Shown here in pieces: positions 47,661 through 59,895 of a stretch of 64,000 nucleotides of DNA. The stretch is from Metopolophium dirhodum. Lineage: Eukaryota > Arthropoda > Insecta > Hemiptera > Aphididae. The first letter of the stretch is position 1, and every line of letters starts with the position of its first letter. The stretch is taken from NCBI RefSeq assembly GCF_019925205.1, contig NC_083561.1, forward strand, positions 2,603,217-2,667,216, read 5' to 3'. Below the pieces are notes generated by a model. That model had not been told where the DNA came from, ran no database searches, and worked only from the letters and a program-made list of their open reading frames with translations. A program made the translations under genes and the position numbers.

Positions 47661-50600
47661 CTTTTGATGTTCAACTTTTAATGAAACTGCTACTTCCCTG
47701 GTTCTTATTTGTACTTATATAAATTATTATAATTTAGGTACCACGGTAAATAACGTTTTTAAACAAACAATTAGCGTTTTAAATTTATTTTCATCTATAT
47801 TCGTTTTATAGTCAATTATAATTTATAATTAACACGATTAAATATAATAATTTATTATAAAATCTATTGCAATCATTAAGTGGATTTGTTATTAATTACT
47901 CCGAACGTTACCGTATACCAGGTACTACGAAATACCAGTTTGTATAATATAATATGTAGGGTAGGCTAGGCGTACCCGCCACCTTGGAAACGTAATTCAT
48001 TAATTTCAATTAACGTTTTTTTTTTTTTTTTTTAATGAATTCAGTTTTTATTGTGTTTATAATAATTATTCGCACGCGGAAAATGCCTGGAATTTTATTT
48101 TTAAATCTATCGGATTAACGTGCTCGTCCGCAGTACTCGTCCTCGTACCAATTCGCTTTTGTTTATTTGAATTCGTAATAATTATTTCTTTAACGGACAG
48201 CGCAGCTCATTGTCGACAACAATCAATAACTATAACACTGCGGCTATGCTGGGACACCGTTATGATGATATTATCACTGCGTGATAGTTAAATGTGTAAA
48301 AAGCCACCGACGGGCCGTACGTTTTGGGAGATGAAATCACTTGGTCCAAACGTTTTAAAGCGCAGACGATAAGGTTGGTCACATCCAACTGATTTATATA
48401 TAAATATATAATATTATATTCAAAAACACCATCGCGGCGGAATGGCCAACGGGCAGCGGGGTTAATGCCAATAAACGTCTATCAATATCCGGCGGCGGGA
48501 GCTTAACCAGTTCGGTGTTGCGTAAAAATGCCGAAACTGTGATTAAATGTTTCCGGGCCATTTAATCCGGAGTATTCGTAAAGTAATTAGGCGCACCCGG
48601 GACACCCGGGGGCAACTCACTGCCGCTTTTCACCGCTCTTCTATCGGGGTTTTTTTTTTTTTTTTTTTTATGCACGAAGGGCGCGAGGGGAGGAATTTCC
48701 AGCGGTTGATTCGGTAACAATTGCATTTCGTTATCAAAACCACCCACCGTAATGGATTTACGTTTGAAATAAGCAAATAAAATACGCCCGCCACCATAAT
48801 AATGGAGAGAACCGTTTTGTTTCATTAGATTTTTATAAAAAAAAACTCGCCAAACTCGCATGCAACTATGACTGTATCTCTATAGCCGCACGTTTTCTTT
48901 TTCTGAGAATTTTTCCAACTTAACTACGCGTTGGTCTGCTCGTTGTAATAATCTGCTACAAGAAACACTATTGTACAATATTGGCACATTTTTTATTCAG
49001 AGAAATGTCATTATTATATTATTACAATATAGTAGTTGGATTAATGTATGGTTTTTTTTTTTTCAGTTTACATATTATTATTATTTATCAAGTATTAGAA
49101 AAGCTCAACAAGTTAAACCCGCATAAAAATATATTGACAATTGAACTCCGATTCTACTTTAAAAAAGTCATTTTTCGATTCTTTTGTAGTTTTTGTTCAA
49201 AATAGCTGAATAAATGTTATTATTAAGTTCCGGTTTTGACCAATTTTGGATAAATCGAAATCTTGCTCATAATCGTTTTTGCAATGTTAGGCTTACAAAT
49301 GCCTACTACTCCTACTAGTATAACATTTTATTTTCAAGTGCAAAAAGCTTTAATATTATGGATAAGCATTATAGATTCCCATATATATTATTAAGTAAAT
49401 ACTTTAAATAATTGAATATATTATATTATAAATAATTGTCAGTTAATCAATATATTTTAGTGAAACAAAAAAACAACTTATTTTTTTAATCAAAATATAC
49501 ATAAATTGCTTTCCTTTACGAAAAATAATTTTTTTTATTGTGTATTATTTTCTTTATTTTATACAAATAGTAGATTGATTGAGTTTAATAATAAATGTGT
49601 ACAATTTAATAATAAACACAATTTAAAAATAAATCTGTTATTCAGTATTTTATATAGTGTAAATTATTACTGAGTCAATATATTATAAACCTACGCAAAA
49701 GGTTAGCCACGTTGGATTTTCTAATTATTTTTCTGTTTAAATTATTTTCAATATTTATCCATTTAAATAATACCTTTTTTAAAAATACATTTTTCGTTAT
49801 TATCAAATCATTTTGTATACATCTTACCACTTGAATGAACACAATAACCTCTGGCCAAAGTGCCACATATATTATGGCCTCTTCAGCAAGCCAAATAATG
49901 CACGTACTTATCGCATACCACTTAAGCCTATATATTGGATAGCATATTTTTAGATCATGAAAGACTAAACATTGTTTTTTAAATAATAAATACTAATTTA
50001 TTTCAGTATTTAATATTCACTGCAGAAATATTGATTTATATTATGCGGATATTTAATGTATCAAACAGTTAAGCTGAATATTAAATTTATTTAATTCAGC
50101 TCGTAAACAACTTTCAACAAACTAAACACCATTTGCTTTATTCGTGTTAGGACTCTAGAGTGTACAGTGTGCCTACATCATTGTAATGTGTTAAATGTAC
50201 TTTGGTATTTTGGAAGAAGAAAATTATATTTTACACTTTAAAACCCTTGGAAGTTGTATGTTATAATAGGTACAAACAATATTATACTAAGTTTTCGGTA
50301 GTTTATAGAGATGAATTATAAATAGAGCATTTTTTAATGGTGGTTTTAAATTATAGAACTACATCAACTAATTATAATTTGTGTTTCAATGATCCATATA
50401 ATGCATGTATAGACTTATTAATTTTATTGATGAGTTAATTTACTCTTAACTTTCTGCGACAATTTAGTGCATGAAAATTCAGCTTCGAAATGTTGAGTGC
50501 ACACAAATTTACCACATATATCTATGACATTTGAGTGAACGATAATACAGAGCATGTGGCATTTGAGCGCGAGACAAGTCAGCGCACATCATATATTTTA

Positions 50601-53600
50601 TGAAAATAATATTATACTAACTTATTTAAATATTTAATTCTGATTTAATTAAAATGCAGTCCCGTAACATACAAGTGCCTATAATTATTAAATTATAATT
50701 AATATTAAACAAACTATATCAACTATAAATTGTATTGTAAAGTAAACCATTTATTTAAATTAAAATTGCGGGCTATACCTTGGTAAGTGTTCATTGAGTG
50801 CTCAAGCAGAATAATTGACGAGCGCAGAAATTATTGACGGTACACCCATCAAAATAATTATGACAGATTAAACACAATTATAAAAAATTCAATTATTCCA
50901 AGATTGTAATTTCTACGTCATTAACTCCGAACGAAAATATTTGTGACAACGAGAGTTTGATTTATAGGATTTTAATTTTGCTGAAAAAAATTAAAGTTAG
51001 AAATCAATTTGGTGTGGATTGAATTAAAATAGGTAATAAACACAAATTTGTATTTAGTACCTACCTACCTACCTATAATCGTATATATTTTATTTTAATA
51101 ACCAACCCTATCGGTATTTCAGTAACCAGGTGATTTCTAAGCAAAAATACTTCTGTTTAGTTTATGGGAACTGATGAGCTGGGAATACATTTCTTGAGAT
51201 AGGTACCCCGATCATAAAATTTCTTCAAATAACGGAAATACAGCACGGCCAACGACGGAGCTGGGGGTCTTGTGCGTTAGTATTTTCTTTGAGAAATCGA
51301 GTGGAAACTGGATAAAACTATAAAAGCTACACTGATTTGGCAAGGATTCCAAATTTTCAAATCGATTATTTTTGTTCATAAAATATAAATACAAACTGTA
51401 ACTATGATAATATTTGGTATGAACAAATAATGAAATAACAATGTTATCGTTTTAGTTATATAGCCGATTAAAAATTAGCTTTAATTGTTTGATTGTTTTA
51501 ACTACTATAAGTAATCATCGATATTCTGCAGTATACAAACATAAAATTCGGAGTAAGTACTACTTCTTTATACCACGCCTTCATTTTAACAGGAAATGTA
51601 TCATATTAATATCAATCAATACAATAACATAAATTTAAAAAAAGAAAATGTGTATAGGTACACTTTAAACAAATATTAATTTACAATTTACGAAATTTGT
51701 GTTCGTGTAGTCATGTATTATAGTATAGAAACTGAAAATAATAATAATGAAAATGATGTAGCCACAAATTATGAAATCGTTTGGAATTATTGTTATGACG
51801 TGGTAAATACATTATACTGCATAGTATTGTGCGTGTTTTACTTATTAAAATTACAGTTAAAAAAATTACAAATATTATCTTCCTCGCCGATGGTCGGTGT
51901 TAACGATTCAAAATGCTATAATAATTTTGGTGGGTAAAAATAATTAAAAAAAAAAAGGCCAAAATGACAATAGACAAAGATACTTCTTACTTAAAATTGC
52001 TTGTAAACATTTCGTTTAGGTTAACATTTACTTTTACGATGTCAATTATTTTGATTAAGGTCTTCGGCCGCCGCATTAAAGAACCAGTGTCAGTTAATGT
52101 TTTCTTTTATCTGTCTATCTGCTAATATCTTTACATTTAGTAGCGTAGACCGTCGTGGACGGATGTTTCTCGGCAAAGTAAATGCGTGTCGAACGGTCAT
52201 CAAAACTCCGCAGTAAACTGCCCGAGGGTTATGTTTTTTAATTCGCTTTTGAAACATTTAATAATAACTTGGATTATTATTTATTTTTTTTGAAAGGCCA
52301 AAATAGCCATCATATAAAATATTGAATGCCTTCAGCATGTACCTAATAAAAAAATAACATTTGCCCATCATTTCAAACTCCAATCCTTAGTGTACACTGG
52401 AAAATGTTGGCAATAATATTGTATTATCATATCAGCCGAAGTCTGCCGAGTTTTCGTCCCTATTTAAATCAATTCAATGGATATTTTTCGTATAAAAGAA
52501 ATGAAAAAAAAAAAATAACAATATATTGACGATTTTCAAAAAAAAACAAGTTAAGTAAAAAAAAATATCTGGTTGACAATATTAATAATTTTGGATGTAG
52601 TTATATACCTACGGCTATTGTAACGAATAGAAATATATGAAATTTTTACATTTAGCTACTTAAATAATACATAATAAAGACATACTACTATAGTATGTAA
52701 TATTTTATATCCAAAAGTTCGAATGTAAACGATCTGTCTTATTTCAGTTATGGTGAATCCAAGAATGGCATTATTGAATTATTATCATCAACATTCTTAA
52801 TATCTGAAATTTTTATCAGACAATAATAGCACCTACCTACCTATAATATAAAACTATAGTACTGCCTATATACATACACTATTACTCGGATACAAATTAT
52901 TATTTTTTTCTAATTAAGATTTAAATTAATAAAATACCGTTTAAAACGTCGTGTATAGATATGCACACAATGTTAAAATAATTCTCAAGTCCAATCATTG
53001 TACACATGGGAACAAAAACAAAAATAGGTATATATGCTGGTACACAAAAGAATTCGAAGACAACGAAAAATACTATCGTGGTTGGGAGATAATCATTGTA
53101 GTCGATGAAAAGGAAATATGTAAGCTGTATGAGAAAATTCCTACTGTGTACATCTTTGGAGTGTAATCGAAGGAATGGCAATAATTGCAGTTTGTTTTGC
53201 CCGGGTGGTTTCATTTGAAATTACTAAACCTAGCTGCGAGTGTTCGAGATCAGATCTTCTGTTCTCACGAGTGTTTCATAAGTTGCAGCTTTATGAGAAG
53301 ATATTGTGGGGTCGATACACCGCGGGCGAGTACACGAACAATTTGATTCAGAGATCCAAAATTGGAATGATCAATATTATGTTAAAAATTCTCACATAGA
53401 AAAACTGTTGTTGAGGATTTATTTTACCATTTGTGTCATTATTCTGAGCATGGCGATTATTGTATTGATTTTGAAATGATGTGGGTTTTAAATTTTAAAA
53501 TGATATTGTTGAGACTGATTTTAAGTAATTTTCTTTAAAACAATGATTTTTTTTCAGAAAATATATATTTTCTACTTATTTTTGATAACAATTATTTGAA

Positions 53601-53669
53601 CATAACTTATTACTAAAAGATGAATAATTTACTAATATCAATGTAAATGAGTAAGAAAAAATTCTTAGT
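47661..53669. other. Noncoding stretch
   Basis: About 6 kb with no recognised gene. It has T-runs (48019-48033, 48651-48670) and a G+C-richer patch at 48420-48880 that could be a CpG-type promoter or untranslated exon, without a decisive motif. Overlapping 71-97-codon frames on both strands at 52921-53399 are not recognisable. Confidence 0.45.
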
Positions 53670-53820
53670 TATTGGCCGACTGTCTATCATATTTCATCGT
53701 ATACAATGATTTCAGATTTGTCATTGAATCAAGTTAATGTATAACAGGTAAATCAGATTACAGTGACCCACCCGATGACAAAGTACACTCGACACCTCGA
53801 CATCTACAGAGCGACTTCGT
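53670..53820 (+). repeat. 1-kb repeat family, right-end fragment
   Basis: TATACAATGATTTCAGATTT, GTCATTGAATCAAGTTAATG and TTACAGTGACCCACCCGATG correspond to the right-hand part of copy D. TACAGAGCGACTTCG corresponds to its GCAGAGCGACATCC. Confidence 0.55.
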
Positions 53821-54616
53821 TTGTGTTCTTTTAAATATATTTAATAAATTCGAAATTTGAACTAATTTTTCGATCAAAGTTTATTTTAAATAAATTTAAT
53901 TTAGTTTGGTTTGCATAACATATATTATTATTACTATGTACGAATAATAATCTGCACAGCTCACTTGAAAATAATATAAAATCTGAACTATTTTTCACAT
54001 ATTATAGAATGTTGTTTACCCATTACTCGGATATAGAATATTGCCTCTGAAAATTCTCAGAGCTGCGAATATTTGCGGTGGTTGGACGATACTCATTTGT
54101 GTACGTTGTAATTTAAAACCATATTTTCTACAGCCCCGCCAAAGAGGGGACCAGAGCGAAAATAACAAAACGATAGTCGGTAATCTTCTTAAAAGTTTAA
54201 TTTCAAAAAACCCACTTTACTGGAATAGAGGGTAGGTGGGATATCTGCTTTCGGGTGCCATTACGTGTTTGCACTGCTAAAACGGTCACACGTCGTCGAA
54301 GTTTTGAAAGCGTTATGACAGTGGGCCATTAGCGACAACGGCGGCTGTATCTGAGGCTCTTATATGGGGCTGAAGGGATAGCGCGCAGGTCATTTTTTTT
54401 CCACTCCGATCCTCCTCGTCTATGAAGTCGTCATGAATAACTCAACGGGTGAACAACACATTTTTAAGGGTCTTTTTTTCCGATTTTTTTTTTTTTTTAT
54501 TCCCAGGAAGTATAATGGGATACGTGACTTGTTCCGGAATCATAGAATCAATAATGTCCTGCTTGCGAGAGGGGAGTAAAAAAAAAAAACCAAAAATGAA
54601 AATAAAATACACTTAC
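53821..54616. other. Probable intron of the LHFPL-like gene
   Basis: DNA directly downstream of the exon at 54617-54783 on the minus strand, starting with the GTAAGT donor. No following exon was found by eye here or further down. A few short plus-strand frames occur, none recognised. Confidence 0.4.
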
Positions 54617-54783
54617 CAGCTAACAGCTGTAGGTATCCGGCGACTTTGGCTGTCGACTTTTGGATAACATGTGTCACGCAACATGCAGATACAGCAGATA
54701 CCGCCACAATCACCGTGATTGCAGTCGCACCTCCAATGAGAATCGTACTTATCTGCCACCATACACTTGGAATGTCGTTGAAT
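54617..54783 (-). CDS. Internal exon of an LHFPL-like tetraspan protein
   Basis: A 167-bp exon read on the minus strand. The acceptor is ATTGCAG before 54783 and the donor is GCTG|GTAAGT at 54617/54616. It opens with one base of a split codon, encodes 55 residues and ends with one base of a split codon (phase-1 donor). The peptide begins FNDIPSVWWQISTI and continues through a hydrophobic segment, a CCV pair (residues 36-38) and AKVAGYLQLLA. This matches the middle of LHFPL/LHFP proteins, where IPS..W is followed by the second membrane helix, a Cys-Cys and a conserved VAG..Q.L stretch. These are claudin-like four-helix membrane proteins of about 200 residues, some with roles in sensory cells. 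The exon would cover helix 2, the cytoplasmic loop and the start of helix 3. The subtype is not resolved. Neighbouring exons were not found in the window. Confidence 0.85.
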
Positions 54784-57752
54784 CTGCAATCGTCATGTCG
54801 TATAAATTATTTTAAAGAGGTAGAGTTTTAAAGAAACTATTTTGCAATCGATTAATAAAAACGATATAATACTATATGATATAGGTGCCTTCAATGCACG
54901 ATTTAATGAAATATGCTCTTTATAAAATATGCCTATTACGTTTCTCAAAAGGTATTATATAGTTGTACCCGAGGAAAAAATGTAACATGATAATGTTTTT
55001 AAATTAAAAGTATTGCGTTCGTAAAAATAAATTGAAAAGTAGACGACGATAGATGATATTATGATTTTTTAAGAAGCATTCGTGCTGGATTAACCGTAAT
55101 AGGCGAAGTTTAGGCGTCTTTCGTTAGGCCCCGCGTCTTTTTGAGTGGTCCACCCATTACGGGCATTAACATTATCGACGATATTATTTCATATTTTTAT
55201 ATCAGCTATTTAATTCTACGACCAATCGAATTCAATGTTTGATTTCAATCATTTTTAGAGTTGGATTAATATTATGTTCTTTCCTGAATCCAATAGGTAT
55301 AGAAACATTGAAATCGATAAGCTAAAATTCGTGTGCCCTGTGAACACCAACTACACTAATGTTGAGCGAACCTTTTTGTAGTTAAGACTATTGAAAATGT
55401 ATCATTGATCTCAATTACTTCCGTCAAAACTGATGAATGTGAATATTGAATACAATGTCAAATTATAGTCTACAAGTAAGTGCATATTTTTTTTCTGATC
55501 GCGGTTGTAAATTATACCCAACTGACAATGACGTATCTATATGTATATTTAAACTAGATTTATGCTATATGAGAATATTTTACTCATAAAGTTCAACATA
55601 GATTTATTATTATCGTACTTTGTGAGCAACATAATAAGTTCAACCTCAGTTAAAAAAAGTTATCAAGCTTAAAAATTATGATTAATTTGTATTTGAAATA
55701 TTCCATGACTAAATACCATACAATATTGTTTCGGTTGGTTTTGGTTATTTTTAATATTTAAGTACTAAATATAACACGTTATCTAAAGTACGATTAGGTA
55801 TAACACAAAATACACAGTGACTCAATAAACATGCACGCCTCAATATTTTTCTTCAATAGTGCAGTAATTCAAAATCTGATTTTTGGAAATTTTAAACATG
55901 TATTATTCTTAAAAACCACGATATTTTCAAATTATGGAGAATGCTTGTAATACTTAAGGAGTTTTGTGAAGATACAAATATTGGCGTATCTAAATCGAAA
56001 TTCAAAGGATTATTTTTTGAGTTAAGGATAATAGGTCTATAATAATAAGTTAGGAAGATATGAAGGCAATGGTGAATATTGATCCACGTCTTATAATTTG
56101 TAAAATAGTTCCAAGTATAATAAATAATAGATTTAAAATTATATTGAGTTTATGTTTTTGTGAAACATTAACAATTTACAGTAAAAAAGGGAGGTTCTCA
56201 TTTGAAAAACAGAAGTTTGTAAGACACGCCTTAAGTAGTACAAGAAATCTCAAGAGTTTTAAAATATGGTCTTTAAATAAAAATTCATAAAATCAGAATT
56301 TGAATGAATTCGTTTTTAAAGGAAAAATAGCGATGAGCATGCTTGTTGAATTATCCCCTCAGTACACCTGGTGATTTACATAAAACACATGGGGTATACA
56401 ATTATAGTTTGATCTCTTTTAAATGTTGTATTTATTTAAATTTTTTCCTCTAAAATTGAACCCTAATAGTCGGTGTGAACTACACGAGCAAAAATAAAGC
56501 ATTTTAACGACGACCGCTCGAAAAAAATTATTCCCTTGATTCCAGCCTTTAGATTTGTTTTGAACGCGATGTGGAAAATTGCAATAAAGTATAACTTTGT
56601 TGTTTATATAAATAAATAATAACCACATACAATGAGTAATTCTGGCGAAAAACTTTAACAGAGGATACGTCGCCGTATACGGAAGAAAACAATTCTTTTT
56701 GAAAACAATATTTTCTGCTGCCAAAGTCGTTTCCGTTATTGTTTTTCCGGTTCAGTAGATGTTTGCAATTGTTTGAGACACGCAGAGACGTATGGTACGC
56801 GTATACACTACGCAATTAAATCGGATTTGCCCGTCGTCGAACTAATACCCGTATGATATCAGAGGACTTCATAACTCGTACGTGGTATTTCCCTCGCCCG
56901 ACCATCTCTCTTCTGTTTCACACACTCGCCGTCGTGTCTGCTCTTAACCCTCCGCCTGATTATACATCTCCGTCCATCGTCTCATCTCGATCGATACACA
57001 CAATTTATATGATATCATCATCGACGCATTATCGTGTACGCATATAATATCGGCGAACGCGCACATCACCACGTGCAAAACCTACCTCAATCCAGAAAGC
57101 TGTCCGAGTTCGATTGTATTATTTCCGAAACAATAAATGCACTCGACAAACAAAATACATAATAATAATAATAATTATTATTATTACTATTGTTCTTCTA
57201 TCGTTCCTAGTTGAACGCGGGGCATGTCGTACGCCTCTACTGCTGCTGTATTACTAACAACAACAATTTATTGTTCTCCGACGGATAGAAATTAATATCG
57301 CAGTGTGGCTCAAGTGTACGTTGGTATAGGTTTTATAAAGATGTCTCACACACGGAAACACGAACCTCGACGGCGGCGACAGCGAACTTTGCCCGTGCAC
57401 GACGCGACGAATAAAGCGTTCATAAAATCGAAACGCATCATACGATATTGTATACGTCGTGTTATGGACAGAGGGATTTTTTTCTATACACTGTATTTTT
57501 TTATTTCATCGGCCAATACGCCGTTTCGATAAATTCCACATGGAGATTTGTACGGAAAAGCGTTTCGCCCCTGAAATACATCGTACACGGATATCATCGC
57601 ATGTGCAGTTCGTTTGATCGCGTACGGAGAATGTTGCGCTGGATAATAATATATTATTATCAGAGGAGGGAAAATCGAGTGACACCCGCCCACGCCGTTT
57701 GCTGTTCATACGATATTGATATGCACTATACGATCGTTACACAATTATTATA
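54784..57752. other. Probable intron or intergenic DNA
   Basis: The DNA upstream of the LHFPL-like exon on the minus strand. No earlier exon was identified. The segment near 55086-55130 (GCTGGATTAACCGTAATAGG) resembles a decayed transposon end. The 56830-57720 patch is richer in G+C, with many overlapping short frames on both strands, and may be a promoter or first-exon region of a gene, but no definite signal was found. Confidence 0.45.
57743..57752. repeat. SINE target duplication, left copy
   Basis: AATTATTATA immediately before the SINE. The same ten bases occur at 58040-58049, starting in the last A's of the tail. The sequence is AT-rich, so some caution is needed. Confidence 0.6.
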
Positions 57753-58041
57753 GGGGGACGGAGTGGCCGAGCGGACTAAGGCGTCGGTTGTGACGCACAC
57801 CGACGCTGGTTCAAACCTCGGTTCATGGGCGGCATTTTTCTTCGGGCAAGTCACGGTGTCCGGAGATAAGTGCCGCTATCATCCCCCACCCGAGCATGGC
57901 AGATACCCACGGGTGCCCACTAAAAAATCTACCAAAACTACACACACGTGTGTTACACCTACAGTTCCCTCCCCTATAAACAAAAACAAAACAGCTAATG
58001 GCCATAGTTGCCGGGCTTCACGATCAATGAAAAAAAAAAAA
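57753..58041 (+). mobile_element. tRNA-derived SINE, copy 2
   Basis: A 289-bp SINE of the same family as 11325-11609. The head GGAGTGGCCGAGCGGACTAA is an excellent type II tRNA A-box region, and GGTTCAAACC (57809-57818) is a slightly changed B-box. The body from GCATTTTTCTTCGGGCAAG through GTGTCCGGAGATAAGTGCCG and GGGTGCCCACTAAAAAATCT is nearly identical to copy 1. The two copies diverge in the 3' third. The tail is A12 (58030-58041), followed by the target duplication and an ATT microsatellite. Short frames crossing it on either strand are not genes. Confidence 0.92.
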
Positions 58042-58079
58042 TTATTATAATTATTATTATTATTATTATTATTATTATG
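58040..58079. repeat. SINE target duplication, right copy, plus (ATT)n
   Basis: AATTATTATA (58040-58049) followed by about nine ATT units. The microsatellite may have grown from the SINE tail and duplication. Confidence 0.7.
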
Positions 58080-59234
58080 CGTTTAAATACGGCGGAACAT
58101 TCGGATATACCTGTTATTATATTATATGTTATACTTTTTACCTGCGAACGTACACCCATAGTATATTTCATTGAATGCGGAAATACACGCGCGATGGATA
58201 CAATGCTGCTAATAATAATATAATAATGTACAATTTTGTTATAAATTGAGTGATACGCAGCTCACTCGGTGAAACGGATTTGTTGAAATTTCATTAACTA
58301 AATGCAAATACAAGACGAATGTATAATATAATGTGTATACGCACGCGCTAGGCGAAATGTATATAATATTATTATACATTTCATGAACTATGAAATTTTT
58401 AAACATTTTTTTTTTATTTTATTTTGGGTGAAAATAAATTGCAATAAAAATATTAATATCAATACTCGAAGTATAAACTATACGAACCTACGCGCGTTAA
58501 AAAAATAGCTTTAATTCATCAATTTTTATTAGTTTTAAAATATTTTTGTTTATTGAAATAAATGTCTAAAATATTATAATATCACTGAACGAAAATAAGA
58601 AAAATCCACCAAGATGCATAGTATGTCTAATATTTATAATTTTCTATACTTTTATAGGTATAGTTAAACGACTAAACAATAATACGCCGATTGGATATAA
58701 TATCTGCAGTTATCGGAAATACAATAAATGTAAATACAATATCATAAGTAACTATAAGTCCTTAGCCATCGACGACTACTCATCGGTTTAAACCATAATA
58801 ATGAGAAGCGAACGTAGCTCGTTGTGAAGGATGGTTATTAAGGTAATCCGATAGATGAACAGGTACCGCAGAGGGTTATTTTGCCCCTGTTACAGCCACT
58901 GAGTAGCAACCAATATCATTCATCAGACGTGGAGACAATATTTGATCTGGAATATAAATTTACATTCAGTAGTCCCTCTATGTCTCTTACATGGAATTTA
59001 GAGACAAATAAAAGTAGATGAGGGATAGAAATTTCAGATTAGGCCTATGTAATATAGGTAAATGTATCCGTATTAAAAGGTCTTAATCTAATTTTATAAT
59101 ATTCTTAACATCTTATAGCTTGGATACAATACATATTATGATTAAACCTATGCGCTTTAGTCAATATTAAAAATAAAGTTGGCTTTCGTAGAAATCAATA
59201 ATACACATGTATTAATAATATAATCTTCAAGGTA
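58080..59234. other. Noncoding AT-rich stretch
   Basis: No recognisable gene or clear repeat in about 1.15 kb. Confidence 0.5.
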
Positions 59235-59242
59235 TAAAGGAG

Positions 59243-59413
59243 CATTGGCGCAAATAGGGGGGGATTGGGAGGACTTAGTCCCCCCCAAATGTCGGTCAAG
59301 TTCAAAATCTATAAAATTAGTATTAATTTTTATATTCTGTGGTACTAAGTAATATGGCCTATGGGGAGGGGGGCTTGAGTACCCCCAAAAAATATAGTCA
59401 TTTTGTGCCTATG
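59243..59413. mobile_element. 171-bp CATAGGC-type element with 8-bp duplication
   Basis: The left end CATTGGCGCAAATAGGGGGG and the reverse complement of the right end, CATAGGCACAAAATGACT, are imperfect inverted repeats of the same style as the element at 27293. A perfect 8-bp direct repeat, TAAAGGAG, flanks it (59235-59242 and 59414-59421). Internal CCCCCCC and GGGGAGGGGGG blocks are complementary. It is noncoding, and a hAT-type non-autonomous element is likely. Confidence 0.82.
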
Positions 59414-59678
59414 TAAAGGAGTACCTATTCGTTTCGTTGATTTGAAAAATAAAAACTATCAACTGTTGTTTGTGGTGTATGAGGAAATGTTGAACAACAA
59501 TGCCAACACGCCACGAAGGTAAAACAACACGAAATGCATTCTGAAAAATACGAAAAAAATTCATTCCAAAAAATATGTTATACATAATATTATATTATTA
59601 TTTATAGATTAAGTTTAAAAAAATGTAGTATATGTAAGACTCCAAAAGTCGACAGGCACGGCAATAGAATTTTTTTCA

Positions 59679-59690
59679 GGGGGGGGGGGG
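59679..59690. repeat. G12 homopolymer
   Basis: Twelve consecutive G residues after TTTTTTCA. Confidence 0.95.
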
Positions 59691-59869
59691 CAGAGTGGGG
59701 CAATATTTTTTTTTTACGTGGGCTAAGGTTTTTTCAACAAATACTCAGGTTATTTAAATAAAATATAAATATTTTCGTATTATATAACATAATAAGGCTA
59801 TTAGCTATATAGTACACAAGTTTTTATATTATAATATGCTCTAAAGGTCTAAACAGATAATATGTATGT

Positions 59870-59895
59870 AATATAATATAATATTATATTATATT
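59870..59895. repeat. 26-bp perfect AT palindrome
   Basis: A sequence of AATATAATATAAT followed by its exact reverse complement, giving a perfect 26-bp dyad made only of A and T. Confidence 0.9.

Noticed and set aside
52921..53399. Overlapping 71-97-codon frames on both strands
   Set aside because: No splice, initiation or domain evidence favours either strand.
1..54600. Downstream LHFPL exon (YPLGW motif on the minus strand)
   Set aside because: Scanning for the Leu-Gly-Trp codon pattern gave only one match, at about 4955, with a stop directly before it.
57061..57160. Candidate upstream exon for the LHFPL-like gene (donor-like GAG|GTAGGT on the minus strand)
   Set aside because: The phase would fit, but the encoded residues lack the conserved Cys-Gly-Arg expected just before the IPS motif.
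57753..57835. Possible tRNA-Ser or tRNA-Leu gene
   Set aside because: Same reason: tRNA-like head of a SINE with an A-tail and target duplication.
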